A stretch of 64,000 nt of DNA from Xenorhabdus kozodoii (GTDB taxonomy: Bacteria; Pseudomonadota; Gammaproteobacteria; Enterobacterales; Enterobacteriaceae). Under the pieces are notes generated by a model. It searched no databases. It was not told where the DNA came from and was given only the letters and a program-made list of their open reading frames with translations. Positions within the stretch are counted from its first letter, which is position 1. Each line of letters begins with the position of its first letter. Location: positions 1-64,000 of the forward strand of contig NZ_NJCX01000010.1 in NCBI RefSeq assembly GCF_002632875.1. The letters run 5' to 3'. Below, in pieces: positions 1 through 8,605 of this stretch. The translations under genes and the position numbers were made by a program.

Positions 1-279
1 TGTATCAGCAACGACTTTAGCGGCCTCAATAATGGTGATCCCCTTGGCTCTTACCAGCAAATCCAGTCCATCACCATGATTCGGCTCATCACACTGGCGA
101 CAATGCCAGTTACCATCCCCGTGATCGTCTATGAAGTGAAAGCGATCAGTACCGCCACAGACGGGGCAAGCACCATGCTTGCCCTTTGCCGGAACGTCCA
201 CACCGCAGGCAGCCAGTAAACCTTGCCAATGCCCTTGCGCCGCTGCTTTCACCGAACGAATATCAATATGGCTTACCAT
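1..279 (-). CDS. P4 alpha-type primase, N-terminal part (cut by window edge)
   Basis: The reading frame starts with ATG at 279-277 and runs off the left edge. It encodes a Toprim-type primase zinc-ribbon: the motif ACPVCGGTDRFHF is followed by a WHCRQC pair, giving a CPxC...CxxC metal site as in phage P4 alpha protein. P4 alpha combines primase, helicase and ori binding for satellite replication; only the zinc-ribbon and the start of the primase core are visible. The start overlaps the stop of the upstream gene (ATG at 279, TAA at 275-273), which suggests translational coupling. A shortened paralogue lies at 56730-57185. Confidence 0.85.
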   Translation of the reverse strand, partial: MVSHIDIRSVKAAAQGHWQGLLAACGVDVPAKGKHGACPVCGGTDRFHFIDDHGDGNWHCRQCDEPNHGDGLDLLVRAKGITIIEAAKVVADT

Positions 280-578
280 TTCGGGAATCCCTCGCGGTGA
301 TGGATTTCAAACTGTGCGGTCTGCTCAGTGTCATTCAGGGCTTCGGCTATCCTTGGCAGATACATCAGGGCTTCACCGATGCGGCGTAAGTCATCCCTAG
401 CCTGACAATCTGCATAGTTTTCATTATCCGTTGACCAGAAAGCCAACTCCCCCATTACAGACATCGCCGCCATTACGCCACTCAATGCCCCTTCGGAGTT
501 TTTGCGCAGATCTTTGAGTTCTTCGATGCTCATAGCGCTAAAGTTGTTGCGTACCAAATGGTTATAAATATCAGACAT
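273..578 (-). CDS. Small satellite protein of unknown function
   Basis: This 101-residue protein begins MSDIYNHLVRNN; the ATG at 578 is preceded by a GGGAGAG ribosome-binding site, so I prefer it to the longer reading from 638. It is mostly helical in appearance, with no membrane segment. It sits between the DUF4222 gene and the primase gene and overlaps the latter by 7 bases, so it belongs to the satellite replication operon. It is not clearly alike to the protein in the same slot of the second satellite (56320-56727). I do not recognise a function. Confidence 0.7.
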   Translation of the reverse strand: MSDIYNHLVRNNFSAMSIEELKDLRKNSEGALSGVMAAMSVMGELAFWSTDNENYADCQARDDLRRIGEALMYLPRIAEALNDTEQTAQFEIHHREGFPKW

Positions 579-580
579 GA

Positions 581-751
581 TCAGGCTCTCCCTGCGTAGG
601 TGTATTCTTGAGTGAAACGGCTTAATGGCATGATGCACGGGTAGGTATAACCCCCACGGACAAACGTCACGCGGTTAAAGGCGACCGACAACACCTGAAC
701 GGTTTCCCCGTTCTTATGGGTGTAATAGTCATGGGGTTCAGGGTTACGCAT
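581..751 (-). CDS. DUF4222 family protein
   Basis: The 56-residue protein starts MRNPEPHDYYTHKNGETVQV and ends with a PCIMPLSRFTQEY-type tail, a pattern I recognise from DUF4222 proteins of lambdoid phages and satellites. Their function is unknown. The ATG at 751 overlaps the end of the Icd-like gene (744), and the longer frame upstream is only a shadow. The second satellite has lost this gene. Confidence 0.75.
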   Translation of the reverse strand: MRNPEPHDYYTHKNGETVQVLSVAFNRVTFVRGGYTYPCIMPLSRFTQEYTYAGRA

Positions 752-986
752 GGTAAGCTCCTTGAACAGTGGACATATCACTACAATCGAAAGGAGTATC
801 GATATCCCATGCCTGACGGGAAACAAATACCAGAGAGGGAATGCCGACCAGTAGACGGGCTTCACCTTCACTATCCGCCAGAACAGTAATGAGACGTACA
901 GGGTGAATATCCACCAGCCGTTGAGTGCCGGATGCAATTAGGAATGTAAATTTTAGGCGAGTTTGGTTATGCTGTGGTGTATCCAT
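744..986 (-). CDS. Icd-like / ash family satellite protein
   Basis: The protein (80 residues) begins MDTPQHNQTRLKFTFLIASG and contains VRLITVLADSEGEARLL, the conserved core of the host cell division inhibitor Icd-like proteins of P4-like satellites. The ATG at 986 has an AAGGAG site 9 bases upstream. The frame stays open back to 1832, as in many database ash-family entries, but the region upstream is better explained as leader and regulatory RNA. The gene is first in the leftward replication operon, facing a divergent regulator across the operator region at 1078-1163. It probably acts on the host during satellite replication; this is family knowledge, not seen here. Confidence 0.75.
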   Translation of the reverse strand: MDTPQHNQTRLKFTFLIASGTQRLVDIHPVRLITVLADSEGEARLLVGIPSLVFVSRQAWDIDTPFDCSDMSTVQGAYHA

Positions 987-1077
987 AGCGTAAGACTCCT
1001 TTACGTTTTTGGTTAGCCCTCGTTTGGTACTGGTAATACCATTCGGGGGCGTTCTTTTTTCTGACTTTACCTCTCTC

Positions 1078-1163
1078 AAGGTGTACGCACACTTTATTTT
1101 AAGGTGTGCGCACATGTCAACACTTTTATTTGTTAATTTTTTATAGTAAGGTGTGTATACATA
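1078..1163. promoter_or_regulatory. Three repeated operators between divergent satellite genes
   Basis: Three copies of a box resembling AAGGTGTRYRYACA lie at 1078-1092, 1101-1114 and 1148-1163, between the leftward Icd-like gene and the rightward small regulator. Two copies are 23 bases apart on the Icd side and the third is 47 bases further, nearest the regulator gene. Each is partly palindromic. They are probably binding sites for the regulator at 1189-1389. Confidence 0.6.
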
Positions 1164-1188
1164 AATAATGTGACAGAGGTTGGAAATC

Positions 1189-1389
1189 GTGGCTACAGGT
1201 AACAAAAACAATAAATCAGATAAAAAGAATATCCGTTTTCCCCATGAACTGATTGATGGAATAAATGCAAGCGTTGAGATTGAAAAAGCAAATAATCCCA
1301 ATGTTAATTTTTCATCATGGGTCATTGATGCCTGTGAGAAAAAACTTAAGCCAGTGAAGCGCAAAGCCAAAGCATCATCTGAGCAATAA
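1189..1389 (+). CDS. YlcI/YnfO-like small regulator (probable ribbon-helix-helix)
   Basis: The protein of 66 residues starts at GTG 1189 with an AGAGG site; an upstream TTG at 1180 is the alternative. It has a basic N-terminus, then IRFPHELIDGINASVEIEK and a C-terminal KRKAKASSEQ tail. The PHEL(I/V)D core and overall size fit Arc-like ribbon-helix-helix proteins of the YlcI/YnfO group. The second satellite has a homologue with the same tail (55823-56008). Its position divergent to the Icd operon, with three operator copies between, suggests it represses satellite early genes and itself. Confidence 0.65.
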   Translation: MATGNKNNKSDKKNIRFPHELIDGINASVEIEKANNPNVNFSSWVIDACEKKLKPVKRKAKASSEQ

Positions 1390-1798
1390 CTAACCGAGTG
1401 AACATTATTCACATGGTTATCTGAGTGATAACTAACCAAACCTCTTAAAGATATGAGGTTCTTAAGCTCTTGTAATTCTCCGTAAAGCAAATCTGATTTA
1501 CGCCAAAGGGTAGCATTCGCCGTGCTATCCTTTTCTTTTTGCGCTCCACTCAATGAGGATCGCAAATTAACCGCGTAGCTAAATGATACGCGCAAATTCT
1601 GTGAGTCAGCATTACTGGCGCTCAAATTATGAGCAGACTGCATATTTGCAGCTTGACTATATTTCAATGGGTTAAGTAACCACCCCGATAATTTCGGGGA
1701 GCCTCCCAAAGTGAGGACTACGACAACAGGACTCCTTAACCTCAAGGAGTCGCCAGAAATAATACTTTCGCTTAAATCGATAGAATGGCTTCCGTGTA
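1390..1798. other. Satellite leader region with hairpins (candidate immunity RNA)
   Basis: No convincing protein gene lies here. Three hairpins follow one another: arms 1683-1688/1694-1699 (CCCCGA/TCGGGG), 1702-1705/1713-1716, and 1730-1737/1744-1751 (GACTCCTT/AAGGAGTC, perfect). In phage P4 the equivalent region, between the main promoter and the replication genes, encodes the CI RNA and its target sequences that block transcription by early termination. By position and structure this could be the same kind of locus; the assignment is inference. On the left there is also an imperfect hairpin at about 1390-1418, just after the small regulator gene. Confidence 0.35.
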
Positions 1799-2605
1799 TC
1801 ATTGCTTTGATTCCATGCGCTGCGCTAACCAACGCTGAGCCAGTTCCGTTAATTGGGCTTTCCGTGTCTCTGGCGGTGTATCTAAATCAAGAAAGGCGCA
1901 GTTACGCGATTCCAGATAAGCCAGTAGCTGTAACTGATCTACAGTCATATTGTCTCTGACTTCTTTAGATTTAATGCCCTTATTTTTAGCCCATCTGATA
2001 GGGTCTGTACCCAGCACCAATTTATTGATGAACCGGGATTCATTGCTATAGGCAAAGCCCTTTTGATTGTCTCCGGTGCGCTCAATATATCCTCTCATCG
2101 CATCAGCCATGCTTTTATGATCTTCACAGGCAGCGACACGATTTTTACGCCAGTTAAGCAGAGCGGCTTTGTGTTCCTCTGGTGCAATACGGCGCAGACG
2201 TTTTTCACAATCGATAAAGTACTGGCGAGCCTCTTTACCTTCTTCGGTGCGCTCCACCATAGAAAGCTCTTTCGCCATATCAGAGCTAATACGGTATTCA
2301 GTTCTCGGACGACCTTTTTTGGAATTTTCCAAATAAGTCTCGTAGTCCTCATTTTCAATAAAACCGTATTGTTCAATGCGCTGTTTTATCCAGCTAGCGA
2401 ACAGTTCCTTATTGCCAAGAAACTTATGCAGGTTTCTAGCATCAGTAACCATCGCCGCCTTTCCATTAATAGCTCCCGCTGTTAACGGGATCATTTCGGC
2501 ATAATTCTTTTTTCGTTTCTCTTTGTGCTGAGCCAAAATAGGTTCTTGGCTATTTTCAGCATAAGCAAATCCCTGACCATTTAAGGCCATATTTTTAGAT
2601 GTCAT
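1799..2605 (-). CDS. AntA/AntB-type phage antirepressor
   Basis: The protein has 268 residues. Residues about 50-135 form an AntA domain: TDARNLHKFLG, WIKQRIEQYGF, ENEDYET and a GRPRTEYRISSDMAKELSMV stretch, followed by FIDCEKRL. AntA/AntB proteins counteract phage repressors, as in P1 and many prophages. The C-terminal half is basic and helical and may set target specificity. The ATG at 2605 has an AGGG element upstream. It lies downstream of the two AlpA-type regulators and upstream of the leader region, consistent with a role in satellite induction. Confidence 0.8.
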   Translation of the reverse strand: MTSKNMALNGQGFAYAENSQEPILAQHKEKRKKNYAEMIPLTAGAINGKAAMVTDARNLHKFLGNKELFASWIKQRIEQYGFIENEDYETYLENSKKGRPRTEYRISSDMAKELSMVERTEEGKEARQYFIDCEKRLRRIAPEEHKAALLNWRKNRVAACEDHKSMADAMRGYIERTGDNQKGFAYSNESRFINKLVLGTDPIRWAKNKGIKSKEVRDNMTVDQLQLLAYLESRNCAFLDLDTPPETRKAQLTELAQRWLAQRMESKQ

Positions 2606-2623
2606 AGTTTTACCCTGTCTTAA

Positions 2624-2899
2624 TTAATTTGATTTTCGGCTATACGGGTTATTAACGTTCTCTACTGTTGGCGGATTGCGTACCCACCATAAAATATCAC
2701 TTAATAGCCATGCACAGGAATTACGCCCAAAATGACAGCGTGGAGGAAATAAACCCAATCCTTCCAATTTATGACAATGGCTGCGAGAAATACCGGACAT
2801 TTTTTCTCGTTCTCTTTCTCTTATTCGCCTTTCATTTTCACCATAAGCAGAAAGAATATATTTACGCTGTTCGTCGGTCGGTAATATAAATTTTGTCAT
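2624..2899 (-). CDS. AlpA-related small DNA-binding protein
   Basis: The 91-residue protein has a charged N-terminal helix (RRIREREREKMSG), then ISRSHCHKLEGLGLFPPR, a MerR/AlpA-like helix-turn-helix, then GRNSCAWLLSDILWWVRNPP. The start codon overlaps the stop of the upstream AlpA gene (TAATG at 2901-2897), so the two are coupled. The second satellite carries a close homologue at 55365-55649 with the same C-terminal VENVNNPYSRK tail. It is probably a second satellite activator or excision factor. Confidence 0.7.
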   Translation of the reverse strand: MTKFILPTDEQRKYILSAYGENERRIREREREKMSGISRSHCHKLEGLGLFPPRCHFGRNSCAWLLSDILWWVRNPPTVENVNNPYSRKSN

Positions 2900-3114
2900 T
2901 ACATTACCTCGCTGCGTGATTCAGCAATACGTTGTGATATCCAGTCATCAATTTCTGATTCAATAAAAGCAACTGAGCGAGTGCCGATTTTGACTTGCTT
3001 TGGAAATTTATTGTCTGCAATGAGTTTGTAGATCCACGCCTTACCGTATCCAGTTCTGCGCTGAACTTCGGGTAAACGGATAAGGTTTGCTCTGAGCGTT
3101 GTGATTGTTGGCAT
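2899..3114 (-). CDS. alpA: AlpA family regulatory protein
   Basis: The protein has 71 residues and the classic AlpA pattern: LIRLPEVQRRTGYGKAWIYKLI, then FPKQVKIGTRSVAFIESEIDDWI. This is a winged MerR-like helix-turn-helix that in P4 (Vis) and CP4-57 (AlpA) represses or activates the integrase and aids excision. It is the first gene of a leftward operon and is coupled to the next gene. The 198-base stretch to the cargo gene at 3312 should hold its promoter. Confidence 0.85.
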   Translation of the reverse strand: MPTITTLRANLIRLPEVQRRTGYGKAWIYKLIADNKFPKQVKIGTRSVAFIESEIDDWISQRIAESRSEVM

Positions 3115-3311
3115 ATATCCCCCTGTTATCTAGTCCTTAAGATGTTGTAATGGACGTTGTTTGATTTCAGGGAATGCTATGCTAATTTGCTTGAACAAGG
3201 AATGACACATTAATTTGAATATATTCATTAATATGTCATGTTAATAACTAGTCCCATAAGAAGGTATAGAGTCATGACAAAAATGAGTTATTTTCTCCCT
3301 ATTTTTGTCCT

Positions 3312-4316
3312 TTATAGGTTTTCCAACTCATACTTAAATTTATGTATCAATAAGTTTCTTCTGCTAGAAAGCGGGTTTACATATTGCCTTCCTCTCTTAT
3401 AAGCGAGTGTAGAGTAACGCTGTGATATTTCTAACTCTTTTATTTTATTTTTATTCTCACTTATAATTTCGTTGTAATGAATTAAAGAATTGTCTTCTTT
3501 TTCCTTGCTCTCCTTTGTTTTTTTTACAATCCTAGATATTGTTCTTGGGTCAATATAATTATTTAAAATGGGTGATGCGGATATTAGAGTTAACACTCTT
3601 GTAATGTTATTTTTTTTATGGGTCAATAGAGATTTTGCAATTTCAGAAAGAAGAACTCTTTCTCTTTTTGTTTCATCATCTCTTTTAGTTATTAGTTCAT
3701 TCTTAAGTGTGTTTATTTTTGAATCTATTACAATAGGGTTTAAGTTACTGTCTCCATTGATAATATTATGATAATCCTCATTAGTATTTGAGGATAAAAT
3801 CCAATGTGTATTTAACTCTAATACCTCATTCAGCTTTTCTTTATATTCTTCTAAAAAAGTTATTTTTCTTTCAAAATAGCTGGTTAAATCAAATCCTGCC
3901 AAGTATGCAGCGAAACGACTCACTATTGTACATAATAATCTTATATCATTAATTTGCTTAAATCCGTAGCTATCAAAATTTCTTTTTTTAGATTGTATAT
4001 TGGATAAAAAAGAAAGACTATACTCGTAAAAGTCCACATTGGAGTTATATTCTATGCCAAGCAATTCAAGTGCTCTATTAATAGATATTGTGGATATGAA
4101 ATCATTAATAATCTTATGTGACTCATTAATTTTCATATCAAATGCAAACTTTTCTAAAATCTTCTCACATTTTTTTGCCGATTCCATTTTATCCTCAATG
4201 GAATCGCTGCTTACTGTGCGAGAAGCTAACATGCACAACCTTATATCCCAGTAAAACCGAAGAGTTTTCCTTGCATGATAATTGATTAAATCAAAATCAA
4301 TCGATTTAACATCCAT
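3312..4316 (-). CDS. Unknown AT-rich cargo protein of the satellite
   Basis: The protein (334 residues) is rich in Lys, Ile, Asn and Ser, with a helical look and likely coiled-coil stretches around residues 205-225 and 265-295 (KKTKESKEKEDNS, ENKNKIKELEISQ). I see no signal peptide, membrane segment or catalytic motif. It lies alone between alpA and the integrase and is clearly more AT-rich than the genes around it. In P4-like satellites such variable single-gene slots often carry anti-phage defence genes, so a defence role is possible but is inference from position only. Confidence 0.65.
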   Translation of the reverse strand: MDVKSIDFDLINYHARKTLRFYWDIRLCMLASRTVSSDSIEDKMESAKKCEKILEKFAFDMKINESHKIINDFISTISINRALELLGIEYNSNVDFYEYSLSFLSNIQSKKRNFDSYGFKQINDIRLLCTIVSRFAAYLAGFDLTSYFERKITFLEEYKEKLNEVLELNTHWILSSNTNEDYHNIINGDSNLNPIVIDSKINTLKNELITKRDDETKRERVLLSEIAKSLLTHKKNNITRVLTLISASPILNNYIDPRTISRIVKKTKESKEKEDNSLIHYNEIISENKNKIKELEISQRYSTLAYKRGRQYVNPLSSRRNLLIHKFKYELENL

Positions 4317-4459
4317 ACGTCACCTCATGCCCTCTAATATTAGGAGCTATGCCAATCCGTAGAGGTGTACGGGTTTTCGGTGATCAGCCTAGACATAGCT
4401 TTATTCTTTAACGTCTGCGATAGTCTACTAAAGACAATTACCGCTGTCTATTCATCCAG

Positions 4460-5674
4460 TTAAGCACGCTTCCCAAATGTGCCATGTACCACATTTTCGC
4501 CCCGTTCGAGTGTTTCCATGTAGTCGGCATACCATTGCAGCATTTCCCTGCGACCATCCAGATATTGGGCGTGGTTGTAAGTTCCTCGAATACTGTTCTT
4601 ATCAACATGGGCAAGCTGAGTTTCAATCCATTCAGACGGATAACCTTGTTCATGCAAAATAGTGCTCATAGTGTGGCGGAATCCGTGACTTGTCGCCTGC
4701 CCAGTGTAGCCAACTCGCCTAATTAATAAATTTAATGCCATTTCACTCATAGGCTTATTTGCATCATTTCTGCCCTGAAAAATATACTTTCCTTGCCCTG
4801 TGATTGGTTTAATTTGTTCTAATATATCAATAGCTTGACTTGATAATGGAACAATATGAGGACGGCGCATTTTCATTTTTGTAGCAGGTATTTCCCATTG
4901 AGCTTTATTAAAATCAACCTCTGACCATTCGGCTTTACGCAATTCACCGGGACGGGCACCAATTATCATTTGTAATCGCATTCCCATTTTTACGATGAAA
5001 CTGCCTGTATAGGCATTTAAGGATTTATAGAACTTGGGGATTTCATCAACAGTTAAAAATGAATAATGTTCTTTTTTATGTGGAGCAAAGGCAGACACTA
5101 AATCAGGGGCGGGATTATATTCAGCTCTCCCCGTTACTATTGCATATCGCCATACTTCGCCACAGCGTTGACGTACCTTTCTGAGTTTTTCTGTCGCTCC
5201 TCGATCGTTCATTCGTGATAAAACAGCCATAAGTTCCATTGGCTTAATCTCAGCAATAGGCCTATTGCCTATGTACGGGAAAACATCTTTTTCAAATGTT
5301 TCCATCATTTCTTTGGCATAAGGAGCTGACCACCTGTCTACACGTTTCTCGTACCATTCATGGGTTATGTTTTCGAAGGTGTTTTTTATCAGGTTTGCTG
5401 CGGATATCTTTTCAGTTTTTCTTACTTCACTGGGGTTAAGCCCATTAGCAACTAACTTTCTTGCTTCATCGCGTTTGGTTCTGGCTTCGTTGAGTGTGAC
5501 TACCGGATAGATACCTAATGAAATCATTTTGGTTTTACCTGCAAATTGATAACGGTATCGCCAACCCTTAGAGCCATTAGTATCAATTAACAAAGATAGC
5601 CCGTTACCATCGGCCAATGTATAGGCCTTTTCCTTTGGTTTGGCTCGCTTGATAGTCATATCTGTCAGCTTCAT
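4460..5674 (-). CDS. int: Tyrosine recombinase / P4-type integrase
   Basis: The protein has 404 residues. The N-terminal DUF4102-like arm-binding domain (YTLADGNGLSLLI, IGRYP-like ISLGIYPVVTLNEA) is followed by a core-binding SAM-like domain and the catalytic domain: GARPGELRKAEW with the first Arg, HIVPLS, SHGFRHTMSTIL with the HxxR box, QLAHVDKNSIRGTYNH and the nucleophile Tyr just after. All expected catalytic residues are present, so it should be active. The start is 176 bases from the 3' end of tRNA-Arg, its presumed attachment site. Confidence 0.93.
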   Translation of the reverse strand: MKLTDMTIKRAKPKEKAYTLADGNGLSLLIDTNGSKGWRYRYQFAGKTKMISLGIYPVVTLNEARTKRDEARKLVANGLNPSEVRKTEKISAANLIKNTFENITHEWYEKRVDRWSAPYAKEMMETFEKDVFPYIGNRPIAEIKPMELMAVLSRMNDRGATEKLRKVRQRCGEVWRYAIVTGRAEYNPAPDLVSAFAPHKKEHYSFLTVDEIPKFYKSLNAYTGSFIVKMGMRLQMIIGARPGELRKAEWSEVDFNKAQWEIPATKMKMRRPHIVPLSSQAIDILEQIKPITGQGKYIFQGRNDANKPMSEMALNLLIRRVGYTGQATSHGFRHTMSTILHEQGYPSEWIETQLAHVDKNSIRGTYNHAQYLDGRREMLQWYADYMETLERGENVVHGTFGKRA

Positions 5675-5849
5675 AAATCACCGAATATTGTATAGAAAAA
5701 TTGTAGAGGGAATTCCTATACAAAAAACTATACAACAAATTGTAGAGATTTAGAAAGACACCACTAAACTTCAAAAGATGAGATAGGCAGTGAATATATT
5801 GATTTTAGTGAGATTTATTTACTTGAGTAGACCGCGAGAGATGTTCATT

Positions 5850-5924
5850 TGGCGTCCCCTGCAGGAATCGAACCTGCAACTAGCCCTTAGGAGGGGCTCG
5901 TTATATCCATTTAACTAAGGGGAC
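5850..5924 (-). tRNA. argW: tRNA-Arg (CCU)
   Basis: The minus strand folds as a 75-base tRNA with encoded CCA: acceptor GTCCCCT/AGGGGAC, anticodon loop with CCT, and GGTTCGATTCC in the T arm. In E. coli argW lies in the same neighbourhood and is a frequent integration site. The satellite integrase lies on its 3' side, so the 3' half (about 5850-5880) is the likely att core, restored on integration. Confidence 0.95.
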
Positions 5925-6107
5925 AACGGAACACAGTATACCTGTTTTTCTTGTTAGAGATAAGGCATAACGAACTGTTTGCCTATATAATCACCACTCT
6001 TTTTGATTACCATTAATGAAAGATTGGCAGTATATTTTACATATTGGGTACATTAGTTGGTATGCAGTGTGGTAGTTGATGCTTAAAAAAATTATATGGA
6101 GAACAAT

Positions 6108-6860
6108 ATGAAGTATCGTCTGAGCGTGGTTGCTCTTACAGCCGGCTTACTTGTGGGATGCGCCAGTTCATCGAATACGATGGAACAGGGGCGTTCTGAT
6201 CCGCTGGAAGGGTTTAACCGTACTATGTTCAACTTTAATTATGATGTTCTCGACCCTTATGTTATGCGCCCTGTTGCTGTAGCCTGGCGTAATTATGTGC
6301 CGACGCCCGCGCGAAACGGCATTCGCAATTTTATGAGTAACCTTGAAGAGCCAGCCAGCATGGTTAACAGTTTTTTGCGTGGCGATGTTCATGAAGGTGC
6401 AAAACACTTTAACCGTTTCTTTTTGAATACCCTATTGGGAATGGGTGGATTAATTGATGTTGCGTCAATGGCGAATCCTAACCTGGTAAAAGACGATCCG
6501 ATGCGTTTTGGTAGCACGTTGGGGCACTATGATGTGGGCTATGGCCCCTATGTTGTTCTGCCTGGTTACGGGAGTTTTACCTTGCGTGATGAGGGCGGCA
6601 ACATTGCGGATATGACTTATCCTGTGTTGAGCTATCTGACTGGTTGGATGTCAGTAGGCAAGTGGGTGTTCGAAGGCATAGAGACCCGTGCTCGCTTGCT
6701 GGACTCTGACAGTCTGTTAAAGAACTCTTCAGATCCTTATTTGATGGTGCGTGACGCATACTTCCAACGCCACGATTTTATGGCCAATGGTGGCAAGTTA
6801 GAACCAGAACAAAATCCGAATGCGGCAAGCATCCAAGATGAATTGGACTCTATAGATTAA
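6108..6860 (+). CDS. mlaA: Phospholipid-binding lipoprotein MlaA (VacJ)
   Basis: The protein has 250 residues. It begins with a lipoprotein signal ending LLVGCASS, then DPLEGFNRTMFNFNYDVLDPYVMRPVA, typical of MlaA. MlaA is an outer-membrane ring that removes misplaced phospholipids from the outer leaflet and passes them to MlaC. The ATG at 6108 has a GGAG site 6 bases upstream; the in-frame ATG at 6096 has none. The gene stands alone and ends at a terminator shared with convergent fadL. Confidence 0.95.
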   Translation: MKYRLSVVALTAGLLVGCASSSNTMEQGRSDPLEGFNRTMFNFNYDVLDPYVMRPVAVAWRNYVPTPARNGIRNFMSNLEEPASMVNSFLRGDVHEGAKHFNRFFLNTLLGMGGLIDVASMANPNLVKDDPMRFGSTLGHYDVGYGPYVVLPGYGSFTLRDEGGNIADMTYPVLSYLTGWMSVGKWVFEGIETRARLLDSDSLLKNSSDPYLMVRDAYFQRHDFMANGGKLEPEQNPNAASIQDELDSID

Positions 6861-6876
6861 TGAGTGACCGATAATC

Positions 6877-6905
6877 AAAAAAGGATAGCGTCTGCTATCC
6901 TTTTT
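6877..6905. terminator. Bidirectional terminator between mlaA and fadL
   Basis: A perfect hairpin GGATAGC/GCTATCC (6883-6889, 6894-6900) is flanked by an A run on the left and a T run on the right, so it can stop transcription from both sides. Confidence 0.85.
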
Positions 6906-6923
6906 CTAAATGACCGTGTGCGG

Positions 6924-8246
6924 TTAGAACGTATAGTTAAAGTTTACACCGTACAACCATGCTGTTCCTTTGGAATCGAACTCATAGGGTGCAGTGAAAC
7001 CTACTTTCTGGATATTCTCTGGCAGTTTTTCACTAACATGTACTTTTTTACCACGCATATAGGAAACACCGATGTCCACGGAAGCATCTTTATTGAATGC
7101 GTAAGTGGTTCCTAAGCTAAACCAGAAACGATCTTGATCCGGAATGGAAATAGAACGATTTTTGGCAGGTACTGGGCTTTCATCAAAGGCGATACCGCCA
7201 CGGAATGTCCAGTTATCGTCATAGTAGTAAGTTGTACCTAGCGAGATACGGTAAGCATCGCGGAAACCTTCGTGTTTTTGGAATAAGGTATCGCCGGAAT
7301 CTTTGCTTTTACCACGTAACTCTTTGAATTCGCTCCAGCCTGTGTACAGGAAGCTGTAATGAATTGCCCATTGTGGTGCAACGCGGTTATAGCCTGAAAG
7401 TTCCCACATATCAGGTAAGTTCAGATCCAGCGTGCCTTTAATGGTATTGCCCTCAAGGCCGTCAGGAAGCACCTTGGGTACTTTGGGTAACTCATTGCTG
7501 TAATCCCCATTTTTGAACTTCACTTTGACCTTAGAGCGATAGGTCAGGCTATAGCGGTTATTGTCATCATACTGATACAGGAATCCTGCATTCCAGCCGT
7601 AGCCCCAATCCTTACCTTCCAATTTGGCCGCTTCAGTGGAGGCCGGAATATTGAGACCTGTATATTTAGATATCAGAGGACCTGCCTCACCCATATGACG
7701 GACGATTTCAGCATCGGCATAAACCGCATTGACACCCAAACCAAAGCTGAATTGCTCATTAAATTTGTAAGCACCGCTGAGATTGAAGTTCACTGTCTTG
7801 AGCGATGTCTTGCCGCCAATCAGGCCAGCAGCATAGTTATTACTGAATTCGGTGGCTAAGCCAAAGTTGCTCGTAGCCGATGCGCCTACATACCACTGGT
7901 CATTGATTGGCGTGATAAAATGCAGGTTTGGGATCAAGGCATGTGGTGCGATGTTTTTTGCATCAGTGCTATTTTTGGTGATAGGTGATGCCCCGGTAAT
8001 ATCAACTTTCGGGTTGACATACACCAAGCCACCGGAAAACGATGGGGAATTAAATAAGGTCATGGCCGCAGGGTTACGGCTTCCTACGGAAGCATTATCT
8101 GCAACAGCGCCTGCCCCAGAAAATGCACGGCCTAGTCCTGATGATGAGTATTCACTCAATTGAAAACCGGCAGCACCCGCATTGGATGAAAGAATTGCAA
8201 CCGCCACTGCTAATGCTGAACGTGTAAATAGGGTTTTCTGGTTCAT
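6924..8246 (-). CDS. fadL: Long-chain fatty acid outer membrane transporter FadL
   Basis: The protein is about 440 residues: signal peptide ending SSNAGAAG, then [21 protein letters not shown] and [10 protein letters not shown], the N-terminal hatch of FadL, followed by alternating beta-strand sequence ending in a C-terminal Phe (YGVNFNYTF), as expected for a 14-stranded barrel. It imports long-chain fatty acids. I chose the ATG at 8246, which follows a GAGG site, rather than the TTG at 8252. A FadR-like box lies about 90 bases upstream. Confidence 0.95.
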   Translation of the reverse strand: MNQKTLFTRSALAVAVAILSSNAGAAGFQLSEYSSSGLGRAFSGAGAVADNASVGSRNPAAMTLFNSPSFSGGLVYVNPKVDITGASPITKNSTDAKNIAPHALIPNLHFITPINDQWYVGASATSNFGLATEFSNNYAAGLIGGKTSLKTVNFNLSGAYKFNEQFSFGLGVNAVYADAEIVRHMGEAGPLISKYTGLNIPASTEAAKLEGKDWGYGWNAGFLYQYDDNNRYSLTYRSKVKVKFKNGDYSNELPKVPKVLPDGLEGNTIKGTLDLNLPDMWELSGYNRVAPQWAIHYSFLYTGWSEFKELRGKSKDSGDTLFQKHEGFRDAYRISLGTTYYYDDNWTFRGGIAFDESPVPAKNRSISIPDQDRFWFSLGTTYAFNKDASVDIGVSYMRGKKVHVSEKLPENIQKVGFTAPYEFDSKGTAWLYGVNFNYTF

Positions 8247-8252
8247 AACCAA

Positions 8253-8605
8253 AACCTCATTGTTTATTTATTATTAACATGCCACTCAAGTAGCTGAGAG
8301 CGCGGAATTGTAGAGTCGGTTTGTCGCAATGACAAATCAGACCAGTGCCCGGAGTAGAGAAGTATAGGCATGATGATAGAATATGTTGCAATAATGTTTT
8401 CTAAATATGACCAAAATGATTCTTAAATTGGGACTTACTTAACAAAAAATCGCCTACTTCGGTTAATGAAGTGTAAACGGATTTTTGTTGATGGGGTCAG
8501 ATCAATAAATAGTGAGATAAATGGCGTCAAACAGCGCGAATGCTGGTTATCGGTAACCAGTAGGACATAGAATTATCAGTAAGTTTTTATAGCTGGAGAA
8601 ACTCA
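8253..8605. other. Divergent fadL / yfcZ intergenic region
   Basis: This stretch holds the promoters of leftward fadL and rightward yfcZ and the FadR-like box at 8334-8348. I see no additional gene. Confidence 0.6.
8334..8348 (-). promoter_or_regulatory. FadR-like operator of fadL
   Basis: Read on the fadL strand the site is GCACTGGTCTGATTT, matching the TGGTCTGA half of the FadR consensus. It is 88-102 bases before the fadL start. FadR represses fadL in E. coli until long-chain acyl-CoA is bound. Confidence 0.55.

Larger units (their letters stand above)
1..5850. mobile_element. P4-like phage satellite (right part), integrated at tRNA-Arg
   Basis: Integrase, AlpA regulators, AntA antirepressor, Icd/ash-like protein, DUF4222 protein and alpha primase lie in the compact, mostly leftward order typical of P4-like satellites. 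The integrase is next to the 3' end of a tRNA-Arg gene, the usual position after tRNA-targeted integration. The left end, including the rest of the primase and the second attachment site, is outside the window. A 334-codon AT-rich gene beside the integrase is probably cargo. Confidence 0.85.

Noticed and set aside
744-1832. A 362-codon open frame on the minus strand covering the Icd-like gene and upstream region
   Set aside because: The part before 986 overlaps the divergent regulator gene, the operators and the hairpin cluster and has no ribosome site at its start; only the last 80 codons look like a protein family.
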